Positions 15,201 through 23,234 of a stretch of DNA of 48,412 nucleotides are shown here, piece by piece. Position 1 is the first letter of the stretch, and each line of letters starts with the position of its first letter. Origin of the DNA: an uncultured Prevotellaceae bacterium (GTDB taxonomy: Bacteria; Bacteroidota; Bacteroidia; Bacteroidales; Bacteroidaceae); NCBI GenBank assembly GCA_946188345.1, contig CAMHUI010000017.1, positions 1 to 48,412 on the forward strand, written 5' to 3'. Both the position numbers and the translations under genes were made by a program. The notes below the pieces were generated by a model. That model made no database searches and was not told where the DNA came from. It saw only the letters and a program-made list of their open reading frames with translations.

Positions 15201-15974
15201 ATGAAGAAAATGTTCGATTTAGGCAACCGCGTGGCATTGGTCACAGGTTGTTCCGGAGGATTAGGCGTTCAGATGGCCAAGGCGTTAGCCAGGCAGGGTG
15301 CCGACCTCGTCATCATTGCCCGTAGGTATGAGAAACTCCTTGAAGTACAGAAAGAAATTGAAGCCGCTTATGGCGTGCAGGTGATGCCGATACAATGCGA
15401 CATCACTGATACGGCCGCCGTCGAGAAGATGGTTGATGAGGCTTTAGGACGGTTCGGTAAAATCGATATCGTCGTCAACAATGCCGGCACGGGAGCCGTG
15501 ACACCGGCTGAAGACATCACCGACGAGCAGTTTATGAACGAAGTGCAGATAGACCTCTTCGGAACCTTCCGCGTGGCAAGAGCTGTCGCCAAGAAGTCGA
15601 TGATTCCCAACGGCTATGGCCGTGTCATCAACATCGCCTCGATGTATGGACTGGTTGGAAACAAGATTGCCCCAGCCTCGCCCTATCATGCTGCCAAAGG
15701 TGGCGTAGTGAATTTGACAAGAGCGTTGGCTGCCGAGTGGGGACAGCATGGTATCACGGTCAATACAATCTGTCCGGGCTATTTCATGACACCACTCACC
15801 AAAGAGACCCTCACATCAGAGTATTTCATCAATTATGCCAAGACCGTCATCCCCTTGGAGCGATATGGTGAGGAGGGAGAATTAGACTCCTCCGTGGTGT
15901 TCCTTGCTGCAGAAGAGTCGCGCTATGTTACTGGCGTGGCACTGCCCGTTGATGGCGGTTACACCTGTGTGTAA
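15201..15974 (+). CDS. Short-chain dehydrogenase/reductase (SDR), gluconate 5-dehydrogenase-like
   Basis: A 257-residue classical SDR. The cofactor motif is TGCSGGLG (residues 15-22), the NNAG motif is at about 91-94, the catalytic serine lies in INIASMYG, and the active-site YxxxK is YHAAK. The end (YVTGVALPVDGGYTCV) is the usual SDR C terminus. The overall pattern (MFDLGNRVALVTG, later PLERYGEEGEL) resembles gluconate 5-dehydrogenase and KduD-like enzymes that reduce keto-gluconates, but substrate cannot be read from sequence. It has its own putative promoter and a strong hairpin after it. No sugar-acid genes are near. Confidence 0.88.
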   Translation: MKKMFDLGNRVALVTGCSGGLGVQMAKALARQGADLVIIARRYEKLLEVQKEIEAAYGVQVMPIQCDITDTAAVEKMVDEALGRFGKIDIVVNNAGTGAVTPAEDITDEQFMNEVQIDLFGTFRVARAVAKKSMIPNGYGRVINIASMYGLVGNKIAPASPYHAAKGGVVNLTRALAAEWGQHGITVNTICPGYFMTPLTKETLTSEYFINYAKTVIPLERYGEEGELDSSVVFLAAEESRYVTGVALPVDGGYTCV

Positions 15975-15993
15975 TGTAGAGATAGTTCTTACC

Positions 15994-16049
15994 ATAACCA
16001 TATCAGGCCTCGACGTGCCAATCGGCATTTCGAGGCCTGATATGGTTAT
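15994..16049. terminator. Long perfect hairpin between convergent SDR and rsmD genes
   Basis: ATAACCATATCAGGCCTCGA (15994-16013) and its exact reverse complement (16030-16049) form a 20-bp stem, continued by TGCC/GGCA inside the loop (16016-16027). It lies 19 bp after the SDR stop and 15 bp beyond the rsmD stop on the other strand, so it should end transcripts from both sides. There is no T run after it, so an exonuclease-blocking or antitranscription role is also possible. Confidence 0.75.
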
Positions 16050-16064
16050 TAACTTCTTCATTCC

Positions 16065-16649
16065 TTATCGGAACAAGGAGAAGTTGACGCTGCCGTAGGC
16101 TCGGTGTTCCAGAAAGTGTGGATGGTCGGAAAAGTCGTTCTTGGCGCCGTGCTCGAAGACCAATAGACCATCGGGAGCCAAGAGTCCGTGCTCGAAGATG
16201 AGGTCGGGGATGGTTGCCAGTTCGGGCAATTGGTAAGGCGGGTCGGCGAAGATAAGGTCGAAACGCGAACCGCCTCCAGTGCCTTCCAAGGCAGGAGGCA
16301 TCGGTTGGGCGACGGGCTTGAAAGATTTGATATAACGGAAAACGTCGCCACGGATGAGGCTGTGTGCCTGCTCCAGCCCGCCAATCTTTTGAATACATTG
16401 CTGGATGAATCGGGCATGGTCGCGGTCAAGTTCTACGCTGACAACCTGCGGACATCCTCTTGAGAGGAGCTCAAGGGATATGCTGCCTGTGCCGGCGAAG
16501 AGGTCGAGGGCACGTGATTCCTCAAAGTCTACGTAGCCGTTGAGCACATTGAAGATGTTTTCCTTGGCAAAATCGGTCGTCGGCCGCGCCTTGAAAGTGC
16601 GGGGTATGTCAAAATGACGACCCTTGTATTTTCCTGTGATGATTCTCAA
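16065..16649 (-). CDS. rsmD: 16S rRNA (guanine966-N2)-methyltransferase RsmD
   Basis: A 194-residue Rossmann-fold methyltransferase that modifies G966 of 16S rRNA. The N terminus MRIITGKYKGR and RPTTDFAKENIFNVL are the RsmD signature. The SAM site is LDLFAGTGSISLE (about 48-60), and the catalytic motif is DPPYQLPE (D136-Y139), needed for N2-guanine methylation. Length is normal. It is the last gene of the three-gene minus-strand operon with the DUF3822 and GlsB-like genes; RsmD beside DUF3822 is a common Bacteroidota arrangement in my recollection. Confidence 0.95.
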   Translation of the reverse strand: MRIITGKYKGRHFDIPRTFKARPTTDFAKENIFNVLNGYVDFEESRALDLFAGTGSISLELLSRGCPQVVSVELDRDHARFIQQCIQKIGGLEQAHSLIRGDVFRYIKSFKPVAQPMPPALEGTGGGSRFDLIFADPPYQLPELATIPDLIFEHGLLAPDGLLVFEHGAKNDFSDHPHFLEHRAYGSVNFSLFR

Positions 16650-16666
16650 AGGTATTCTTTTTTTTG

Positions 16667-17473
16667 TTATCTTCCCTTGACGAAAAGCGTCATCAGGTCG
16701 AAGGGCATGCCGGCTATCTGTGTGATGGGGGCTCGGTTGAACTCTGCTGCCGGGGTGATAACGTGGGCGTTCTGAAGGTATTGGCGAAGGGTCTCAGTGA
16801 GTTTGTCTTCTATGTCGCCGCAGAGGTACAGCTCGTCGGTGAGAGGGTTGAAGGCGAGCTGCTTCCAGATGTACAGAATGTAGTAGGCAGCATCTGAGGT
16901 GTGGGCGTTGTCGAAACTGTTGTAGAAACGCAACCTGTTGCGCTGATAGCTGAACACGTGGAGTCGGTTGCCGTGGTTGTAGGCGTAGAGCTGAGCTGTT
17001 GTGGAGAGTCCTCTTGAAGCAGTAGACAGTGATCCGCTGCGCCGATGGAGATAGCTGAGCACGGGTTGTATGGCCGGCATGTAGCGCACATCGTCAAAGT
17101 GGTTGCTGATGACCATCTTCACGTCTTTGTTGATGGCAAAGACTGCTATCGTATTGAGGTCAGGCAGGATGCTCTGCAGCACCAGACAGCCTTCAAAGCC
17201 AGTGAAGGTGTGGTGGAAGAGCGTCTCGATGTCGGTATCGGCCTCTTCGATGGGGGCGAGCATGATGGGCGAGTCAATCAATACCTGAGCTTGTCCGCCT
17301 TCATCGCTAATCAAGGAGTGGGAGGCAAAGGCTTCGCGCAGGTTTGCAGCCATTGAGATGCCTGCCCTCAAGGGGTAGGCATCGAACTGGATGTTTGGCT
17401 GCTGTGATGGTGTGGCTACGGCAAAGGACAACGAGTCGTTGCCAATGCGCAACGTGGTGCGGGGAATACTCAT
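16667..17473 (-). CDS. DUF3822 family protein
   Basis: A protein of 268 residues of unknown function. It has alternating sheet-like segments, an N-terminal SIPRTTLRIGNDSLSFAV and a C-terminal stretch INxxPLTDELYLCGD, features I associate with DUF3822 (ASKHA-like ATPase fold). It has no signal peptide or membrane segment. I use the ATG at 17473, since the open frame upstream to 17581 is antisense to nothing conserved and reads as low-complexity arginine-rich sequence. The start overlaps the stop of the GlsB-like gene as ATGA, indicating translational coupling. Neighbour rsmD follows after 17 bp. The DUF may assist RNA methylation, but that is a guess from genome neighbourhood. Confidence 0.8.
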   Translation of the reverse strand: MSIPRTTLRIGNDSLSFAVATPSQQPNIQFDAYPLRAGISMAANLREAFASHSLISDEGGQAQVLIDSPIMLAPIEEADTDIETLFHHTFTGFEGCLVLQSILPDLNTIAVFAINKDVKMVISNHFDDVRYMPAIQPVLSYLHRRSGSLSTASRGLSTTAQLYAYNHGNRLHVFSYQRNRLRFYNSFDNAHTSDAAYYILYIWKQLAFNPLTDELYLCGDIEDKLTETLRQYLQNAHVITPAAEFNRAPITQIAGMPFDLMTLFVKGR

Positions 17474-17703
17474 TTCAGTTTGGAATAGATCCAAAGTACG
17501 ACAGTGGCACCAACAACGGCGCAAATGAGCTCGCCGATGACGCCGCCTGTGGTCTGGATGCCCAGAAGGCCGAAGAGCCAACCGCCGACGATACCGCCGA
17601 GAAGGCCGAGGAAGAGATCAACGAGAAGGCCTTTGCCTGTGCCGCTTGTGAGCTTGCTGGCGATAAATCCTGCCAGAATACCCATAATAATAGCTCCAAT
17701 CAT
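17470..17703 (-). CDS. GlsB/YeaQ/YmgE-type small membrane protein (transglycosylase-associated)
   Basis: A 77-residue protein made of three short hydrophobic segments (about 1-18, 28-48 and 52-74) separated by small glycine-rich turns. The conserved cytoplasmic loop SKLTSGTGKGLLVDLFLGL is the family hallmark. Members are often called transglycosylase-associated, but enzymatic activity has not been shown; they are usually stress-induced inner-membrane proteins. The stop overlaps the next gene as ATGA. The promoter is a copy of the dispersed repeat at 17773-17803, so this gene is expressed from the same promoter type as dnaG. Confidence 0.85.
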   Translation of the reverse strand: MIGAIIMGILAGFIASKLTSGTGKGLLVDLFLGLLGGIVGGWLFGLLGIQTTGGVIGELICAVVGATVVLWIYSKLK

Positions 17704-17746
17704 AACTTTTTTTGCTTTTTTGTTTTTATAGCTTTTTACTTTTTGC

Positions 17747-17754
17747 TACCTTTG
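17747..17754 (+). promoter_or_regulatory. Candidate promoter -7 of the RecD-like helicase gene
   Basis: TACCTTTG on the plus strand, about 155 bp before the ATG at 17910. It faces the minus-strand promoter at 17773-17803, so the two promoters are convergent. No good TTTG -33 at 19-20 bp was found (nearest at 17719-17722, 24 bp away). Confidence 0.5.
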
Positions 17755-17772
17755 CAGGTGGCTTTGCTGCTG

Positions 17773-17839
17773 CAAAGATACGAATAAGCGGGCGCAAAAC
17801 AAAGAAAACAGAAACTTGTTTATGTTTTTTTTACGTTTT
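17773..17839 (-). repeat. Promoter-bearing dispersed repeat, copy C (promoter of the glsB-like operon)
   Basis: On the minus strand TTTG (17803-17800), a 19-bp spacer and TATCTTTG (17780-17773). The 67-bp unit is nearly identical to copy A at 9906-9972. It is followed on the right by GGAAGTACCTTCGACGCAG (17847-17865), a flank similar to those near copies B and D. TSS would be around 17766. Confidence 0.85.
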
Positions 17840-17909
17840 AGCAGGCGGAAGTACCTTCGACGCAGTCAAAGATACAAAAAGAAGAAATAAAATAACAATA
17901 AGAAGAATA

Positions 17910-19334
17910 ATGCTTGTCGACGAATTTGTCTATCGCATTACAAGTCAGTTGGGTTTTGCCCCTACGGATGAGCAGTCGGCTGCGATGATGACGTTTGCCC
18001 GCTTTTTGGCGTGCAGGAGTGATGCGGTGATGATTCTCCGTGGCTCGGCCGGAACAGGAAAGACGACGCTGGCGTCGGCTTTCGTCAGGGCCTTGGTAAG
18101 TCTGGAGCAGAAGGTCATTCTGTTGGCGCCGACGGGCAGGGCTGCAAAGGTTTTCTCCCGAAACAGCGGTCAGCCGGCATTTACCATCCACAGCGTTATC
18201 TATCGGCAGCAGCAGATGGATGCTGAGGGAGGCTCCTTCGGACTTGACTTCAACAAATATACCGACACCTTGTTTCTTGTCGACGAATCGTCGATGATTG
18301 CCAACGATTCGGCTGGTAGCATTTTCGGCTCGGGCCGGTTGTTAGACGACTTGGTGCAGTATATCTTCCAAGGTCGTAACTGCCGACTGCTGCTCATTGG
18401 CGACCAGGCCCAGCTGCCGCCGGTGGGTGAGGTGGAGTCGCCGGCCTTGGCGGCAGACTTCATGAAGGGCTATGGACTCCAGGTCTTTCAGAGTGACCTC
18501 ACGGAGGTGCTCCGCCAGGCTGAGGAGAGTGGAATACTCTGGAATGCGACGCTGTTGAGAGATGAAGAATCGCGATTCAGAAGCGGGAAACAGCTCCTTC
18601 CCCGTATCCGCCTCAAAGGCTTTGCCGATATCGTGAGGGTGTCCGGCGAAGAACTGATAGAGCAACTCACGTCAAGTTATAGTGAGGTGGGTGAGGATGA
18701 GACTATCGTTGTGACCCGAAGCAACAAGCGGGCCAATATCTACAATCAGGGCATCCGCAATCAGGTGCTTTGGCGTGAGGAGGAACTCTGCACGGGCGAC
18801 CGGCTGATGGTGGTGAAGAACAACTATAAGAGTCCGCCCTCCCAATCCCAAGATGCTCCCTCCTTCATTGCCAACGGCGACCGGTGTGTGGTGCAGCGTG
18901 TAAGGAGTATGCATGAGATGCATGGCTTCCGCTTTGCCGAGTTGCAGGTTCAGTTTCCCGACTTCGACAACTATGAGTTGCAGACGCTGGCCCTGCTCGA
19001 CACGCTCACCACGGAAGCTCCTGCGCTGACCCACGAGCAGCAGGAGCAGCTATATAATAAGGTAATGGAAGATTATGCCGACATTCCGCAGAAGCGCGAG
19101 CGGCAGAAGAAGCTCAAGGAAGATAAGTATTACAGTGCCCTGCAGGTGAAGTTTGCCTATGCCGTGACCTGCCACAAGGCCCAAGGCGGTCAGTGGGCCC
19201 ATGTCTATATAGATCAGGGCTATATGACCGATGAGATGCTTACCGAGGAGTATATCCACTGGCTCTATACCGCCTTTACGCGAGCCACCGACAAGCTCTT
19301 CCTTGTTAACTGGCCGAAGGAACAGGAACAATAG
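17910..19334 (+). CDS. RecD-like ATP-dependent DNA helicase (AAA/UvrD superfamily I)
   Basis: A 474-residue 5'-3' type SF1B helicase. Walker A is GSAGTGKT (residues 45-52), motif II is LVDESSMI, motif III is LLIGDQAQLPPVG, and motifs V/VI are in CHKAQGGQWAHVYID and YTAFTRATDKLFLV. These resemble RecD/Pif1/Dda-like helicases that act in DNA repair. It lacks the long N-terminal domain of RecD2, and no RecB or RecC is near. The frame is open upstream to 17712, but the ATG at 17910 follows an A-rich leader and matches the domain start. The 206-bp region before it holds the convergent promoters. Confidence 0.9.
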   Translation: MLVDEFVYRITSQLGFAPTDEQSAAMMTFARFLACRSDAVMILRGSAGTGKTTLASAFVRALVSLEQKVILLAPTGRAAKVFSRNSGQPAFTIHSVIYRQQQMDAEGGSFGLDFNKYTDTLFLVDESSMIANDSAGSIFGSGRLLDDLVQYIFQGRNCRLLLIGDQAQLPPVGEVESPALAADFMKGYGLQVFQSDLTEVLRQAEESGILWNATLLRDEESRFRSGKQLLPRIRLKGFADIVRVSGEELIEQLTSSYSEVGEDETIVVTRSNKRANIYNQGIRNQVLWREEELCTGDRLMVVKNNYKSPPSQSQDAPSFIANGDRCVVQRVRSMHEMHGFRFAELQVQFPDFDNYELQTLALLDTLTTEAPALTHEQQEQLYNKVMEDYADIPQKRERQKKLKEDKYYSALQVKFAYAVTCHKAQGGQWAHVYIDQGYMTDEMLTEEYIHWLYTAFTRATDKLFLVNWPKEQEQ

Positions 19335-19390
19335 GCGCCTGTCCTTCGCAGGTGAGCGCTTGAAGGCCTATCTCATTATTTATATAGAAT

Positions 19391-20083
19391 ATGGACACTT
19401 TTCAGTTGACCCAGGGATGGATGCGCGAGCAGTTTGAGAAGTTCAACCACGACTATTTTGGCGGTGGGCTTCCTGAGCCTCGTCTGTCGTTGTCAAAGGC
19501 CCGTACGCGGCTGGGGTCCTTTTCTTGTAAGCGCCGGCGCCGTTTGTTGCGTACGGAGCTGTATGACTTTACGATTCGTCTCTCTACCTACTATACTCAG
19601 ACTGAGCGCGACTATCAGAATACGTTGCTGCATGAGATGATTCACTTCAGCATTGCTTATACCCGACTGAAGGATACATCTTCTCACGGGGTCATCTTCC
19701 GCGGCATGATGGACAACCTGAACCGTAAGTACGGGTGGGAAATTAGGGTAACAGGAGGTAAGCTCCAACCCCGTGAGCCTGCTTCCAGAGAGCTTCCGGC
19801 AGCTCCCCATGTTTCCCAAGAGGCTATGAGGCTTATGCTTGCTTTGGTGACTCATGACGGACGCCACATGGTGACGATTGTCAACTCTCGATATGCAAAG
19901 GACTTGGACAGGCGTCTGCGTAGCCTAAGCGAAATAAAGTCGTATGGCTGGTACCATACGACGAACGTTTTCTTTCGGGATTTCCCCCGTGTGCGCAGCC
20001 TTCGCGGCCGACTGGTCAGTGCCGAAAAGTTTAAAGAACTGACCAGCGAGGGAAGTCTCACTTCACTGGTTACTCTCCCATGA
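19391..20083 (+). CDS. SprT-like zinc metallopeptidase domain protein
   Basis: A 230-residue protein. The N-terminal half is a SprT/Spartan-like domain: H81-E82-x2-H85 (LLHEMIHF), with a possible third zinc ligand H99 in SSHGVIF. Such proteases can remove DNA-protein crosslinks in eukaryotes (SPRTN); bacterial roles are mostly unproven. The C-terminal part (about 140-230) has no cysteines of a zinc ribbon and is unassigned. It starts 56 bp after the helicase gene, suggesting cotranscription and a DNA-repair context. Its 3' end overlaps that of the LRR gene by 14 bp on the opposite strand. Confidence 0.87.
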   Translation: MDTFQLTQGWMREQFEKFNHDYFGGGLPEPRLSLSKARTRLGSFSCKRRRRLLRTELYDFTIRLSTYYTQTERDYQNTLLHEMIHFSIAYTRLKDTSSHGVIFRGMMDNLNRKYGWEIRVTGGKLQPREPASRELPAAPHVSQEAMRLMLALVTHDGRHMVTIVNSRYAKDLDRRLRSLSEIKSYGWYHTTNVFFRDFPRVRSLRGRLVSAEKFKELTSEGSLTSLVTLP

Positions 20084-21356
20084 TGATTTGGCCGAGGTCG
20101 TTGACTTCTATCATGTCGAGGAACTTGTTCCAGTTTTTGTCCAGCTGATAGTTGGTGACGGTTCCGTGTTTCACGAATAGGGTCCCTTCCTTGTAGATGT
20201 TTTTTGCGAACGACGAGCTGCTGATTTTTGCTGGTGATGCTCCCAGGACGAATACTTCCATGAGGCTGCTGCACCTTTCGAAGGCTGCTGCTCCTATTCT
20301 TCTCATGCCGCTGGGCAACGTGATGCGTTTCAGGTTGGTGCATCCGTCGAAGGTGTGAGTGCCGATGCCTCGGAGGGCGTTGGGCAGTTCGATGGATTCA
20401 AGGTTTGAGCAGTTGCGGAACATGGCGTTGGGGAGTCCCTGCAGGCCGTTGGGTATGTTGACGCGTCTGAGGTTCGAGCAGTTAGCAAAGCATGATGCCT
20501 CCAGTTCCCTGATGGAGTTGGGCAGATAGATGGAGTCGAGGCTCACGCAGCCGTTGAAGGCGTCGTGCCGGATGGTGTTCACCGAGTTGGGTATCTGGAT
20601 GCTGGTGAGGCTCGAGCAGTTTTCGAGGAAGTAAGGTGGTATGCGGCTCATGCTGTTGGGTATCTGGATGGCTGTCATGCTGGAACATCCTGAGAACACA
20701 TGTTCCCCTGCCGACTTGATGCCTGTTGGTAGATGGAGGGTTTCGAGCGATGTGCAGTTCATGAAGACGTTGTTCCCTATCGAGGTCAGTCCTGCCGGGA
20801 GGTTTATTTCGCGGAGGTTCGAGCACTCGGCAAAGGTGTTCGATGGCAGCGATGTCAGGCTTGGTGGCAGGGTTATGGTCTCGAGCGACTTGCATCCTTT
20901 GAACACGCCCGACGATATTCTGGTAATGGTACGTGGCAGTTCAATGTCCTTCAGGCTTGAGCAGTTTTCGAAGAGTCCGGCCGGCAGTTCGTTGACCGCT
21001 CTGGGCAGGCTGATGCTTTTCAGGCTTGAGCATCCGCTGAAGGCTCCTGCGCCGATGCGGGCGATGGACTTGGGCAGGCTGACGGCTGTCATGGCCGAGC
21101 AGTCCTGGAAGGCATTCGAGGCGATGGCTTCTACGTAGTAGGTCACGCTGTCCACGGTTATTTTCTCGGGGATGGTGATGTCGCCCTGATATCCCTGCGG
21201 GTGTCGGGTCACGATGGCTATTTGTTTCTTTGCTGCCAGTTGGTAGCAGATGCCGTGTACGATATTCTGTCCGCCTGTTCCGCCTTTTTTGTTGGCGGCT
21301 GTGGCGAGGGTGGCGATGATCAGCGCTGCGAGCGTCAGGAGAGTTTTCTTGGTCAT
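20070..21356 (-). CDS. Secreted BspA-like leucine-rich repeat protein (LRR_5)
   Basis: A 428-residue secreted protein. The signal peptide TKKTLLTLAALIIATLATA is followed by a short domain and about 13 LRR_5 units of 23 residues, each with a core such as IGAGAFSGCSSLKSISLP; the cysteine near the repeat centre (the FxxC position) is constant. BspA-like repeats occur in host-adhesion proteins of Tannerella and other Bacteroidales, but no sorting domain (Por-type C terminus) or lipobox is seen. The tail (about 50 residues, ending DLGQIIMGE) is a non-repeat cap. Start: the ATG at 21356 begins the signal peptide; 21362 is an alternative. A promoter is present at 21416-21447. Confidence 0.9.
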   Translation of the reverse strand: MTKKTLLTLAALIIATLATAANKKGGTGGQNIVHGICYQLAAKKQIAIVTRHPQGYQGDITIPEKITVDSVTYYVEAIASNAFQDCSAMTAVSLPKSIARIGAGAFSGCSSLKSISLPRAVNELPAGLFENCSSLKDIELPRTITRISSGVFKGCKSLETITLPPSLTSLPSNTFAECSNLREINLPAGLTSIGNNVFMNCTSLETLHLPTGIKSAGEHVFSGCSSMTAIQIPNSMSRIPPYFLENCSSLTSIQIPNSVNTIRHDAFNGCVSLDSIYLPNSIRELEASCFANCSNLRRVNIPNGLQGLPNAMFRNCSNLESIELPNALRGIGTHTFDGCTNLKRITLPSGMRRIGAAAFERCSSLMEVFVLGASPAKISSSSFAKNIYKEGTLFVKHGTVTNYQLDKNWNKFLDMIEVNDLGQIIMGE

Positions 21357-21415
21357 TGTCATTAGAGTTGGCTGTTGGGGTGCCGATGGTTGGATTGTCC
21401 GGCGCATTAACTGCG

Positions 21416-21447
21416 CAAAAGTACGCCTTTTTTTTGATATACGCAAA
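21416..21447 (-). promoter_or_regulatory. Promoter of the LRR protein gene
   Basis: On the minus strand TTTG (21447-21444), a 20-bp spacer and TACTTTTG (21423-21416), about 60 bp before the start codon. A good match to the Bacteroidota consensus. Confidence 0.75.
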
Positions 21448-21537
21448 CCTTGGGGGGAAAAAATGAGGAATGAGAGATGAGAAATGAGAAAAGGGGAAAC
21501 CAGCGGTTAAGGCAATGAGAATTCTGTTAAGGCTTTT

Positions 21538-22479
21538 TTATTTCTTGGGAAAAACCTTCTGCAGGGTGAAGTGCAGGCAGAGTCCCCCGTGCAGTTGGTT
21601 GAATGCAGAGACGTATCCTCCGTGCATCTGTATGGCGTTTTTCACGATGGCCAGTCCCAGTCCTGTTCCTCCCATGGTTCGGCTTCGCCCTTTGTCCAGT
21701 CTGTAGAAGCGCTCGAAAAGTCGCTCGAGATGTTCCGTGGGTACTCCTACGCCGTTGTCGGCGAAGGTGAAGAGCCAGTGGTCGCCCATGTCGCGTGCCT
21801 CCATCCTGATGGCTGCGCCTTCGCCGGCATAGTTCACGGCATTGTCGATGAGGTTGCGGAAGATACTGTAGAGCAGCGATGTGTTGCCCTCGATGGTGAT
21901 GCCTTCGGGCAGGAGGTTCTGCAGGGTCATTTTTCTTTTCTGCACGGCGATGGCGGTTTCGTTGGCGATGTCTCTGACGAGTTGGCTGAGGTCTACGGGT
22001 CTGATGTCGAGCACGTCGGTGGCATAGTCCATACGGTTCAGGATGGAGATGTCCTGCAGGAGTGCGGTAAGTCGTTGTGCCTGTGTGTGGCTTCGCTCGA
22101 TGAACTGTCGTTGTGTGGCTTCGTCGAGTTCGGGGTTGTCGAGCAGCGTCTCTGTAAATCCGAGTATCGAGGCTACGGGAGTCTTCAGTTCGTGGGCGAT
22201 GTTCTGTGTCATCTCTCGTCGGGTGGCGTTCTGTTTCTCCGCTTGTTCGCGGCTGATGCGCTTGTCCATCTGGCGGGCGTAGCGGTGTAGCAGCAGGCCC
22301 AGTCCTATGGTAACGGCCAGCGAGAGCCACAGCAGGTGCCAGTCGAGTGGCGAGTCCAGTGGGTTGATGCTCTGGCGGTCGTAGTCTTCGAAGGTGATGA
22401 AGATGGCCGAGTAGACGATGAAGACGGCCATGACTGTGAGGAACATCTTTCGGCCTTCGCTGAGTTTATTTCTTTTCAT
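21538..22479 (-). CDS. Sensor histidine kinase, PhoR-like
   Basis: A 313-residue membrane kinase. Two membrane helices (about 12-29 and 48-66) bracket a very short loop of some 18 residues, so it hardly has an external sensor domain. The phosphoacceptor is H96 in NIAHELKTP. The HATPase domain contains the N box (RNLIDNAVNYA), the G1 box DNGVGVP, the F box region RFYRLDKGRSR and GGTGLGLAIVK. It follows its response regulator by 6 bp. Because the sensor region is tiny it may detect membrane-associated or partner signals, such as the adjacent Na/Pi symporters (inference). Confidence 0.93.
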   Translation of the reverse strand: MKRNKLSEGRKMFLTVMAVFIVYSAIFITFEDYDRQSINPLDSPLDWHLLWLSLAVTIGLGLLLHRYARQMDKRISREQAEKQNATRREMTQNIAHELKTPVASILGFTETLLDNPELDEATQRQFIERSHTQAQRLTALLQDISILNRMDYATDVLDIRPVDLSQLVRDIANETAIAVQKRKMTLQNLLPEGITIEGNTSLLYSIFRNLIDNAVNYAGEGAAIRMEARDMGDHWLFTFADNGVGVPTEHLERLFERFYRLDKGRSRTMGGTGLGLAIVKNAIQMHGGYVSAFNQLHGGLCLHFTLQKVFPKK

Positions 22480-22485
22480 GTGCGT

Positions 22486-23157
22486 TTATTCGAAGTAATA
22501 GCCGTATCCCTGTCGTGCGATGAGACGTGCGGCGTAGATTCCTATTTTCTTTCTGATGCGTGCGATGTTCACGTCTACGGTGCGGCCGGTCACGATGACG
22601 TCGCTGGGCCACACGCTGTCCAGCAGTTGTTGTCGGCTGAGCACGTGGCCTCGGTTCTCCATCAATAGGCGCAGCAGTTCGAACTCGGTCTTCGTAAAGG
22701 ACACATCCTTTCCGTCGATGCTCACGGTCTTCTTGTCCGGATGCAGGCAGAGTCCGTCACAGCTGATGACTGTTTCCTGCTTGATGGCATGGCTTCTGCT
22801 GAGCACGGCCTTGACGCGTGCCAGCACCTCGCGCACGGAGAAGGGCTTGGCCACATAGTCGTCGGCGCCCAGGGAGAAGCCTTCCAGTGTGTCGGCCTCG
22901 GTGTCTTTCGCCGTGAGGAAGATGATGGGGATGGCCGCTGTCAGTGGGTTGGCCTTCAGCTGTCTGGCCAGCTCGAAGCCCGTCATGCCTGGCATCATCA
23001 CGTCGAGCAGCAGCAGGCCTACGCCTTCCATCGGTTGCTGCAAGGCCTCCTCGGCCGAGCAGGCCACTATTGGTTCATAGCCGGCGGCCTTGAGGTTGAA
23101 GCTGAGGATGTCGCACAGGTCGTGCTCATCGTCGACAATCATTACTTTGGTTTTCAT
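22486..23157 (-). CDS. Response regulator, OmpR/PhoB family
   Basis: A 223-residue two-domain regulator. The receiver domain has the acidic pair DD (9-10), phosphoacceptor D52 (LLLDVMMPGMTG), a conserved T/S in FLTAKDTE, and K in DDYVAKPF. The C-terminal winged helix (about 125-223) is OmpR-like: RTVDVNIARIRKKIG and a terminal GYGYYFE. It precedes the kinase gene in the same operon and has a consensus promoter at 23186-23216. The pair lies directly downstream of two Na+/phosphate symporters with PhoU tails, so a PhoB-type role is plausible, but no Pho box search was possible. Confidence 0.94.
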   Translation of the reverse strand: MKTKVMIVDDEHDLCDILSFNLKAAGYEPIVACSAEEALQQPMEGVGLLLLDVMMPGMTGFELARQLKANPLTAAIPIIFLTAKDTEADTLEGFSLGADDYVAKPFSVREVLARVKAVLSRSHAIKQETVISCDGLCLHPDKKTVSIDGKDVSFTKTEFELLRLLMENRGHVLSRQQLLDSVWPSDVIVTGRTVDVNIARIRKKIGIYAARLIARQGYGYYFE

Positions 23158-23185
23158 TGCTTTCCGTGGAGATTGTTTTCCTCTG

Positions 23186-23216
23186 CAAAAATACGAAAAA
23201 AAGAGGGGAGAACAAA
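23186..23216 (-). promoter_or_regulatory. Promoter of the two-component operon
   Basis: TTTG (minus strand, 23216-23213), a 19-bp spacer and TATTTTTG (23193-23186), 28 bp before the ATG at 23157. Matches TTTG/TAnnTTTG. Confidence 0.75.
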
Positions 23217-23234
23217 ATAAAATACATCCTTTTT

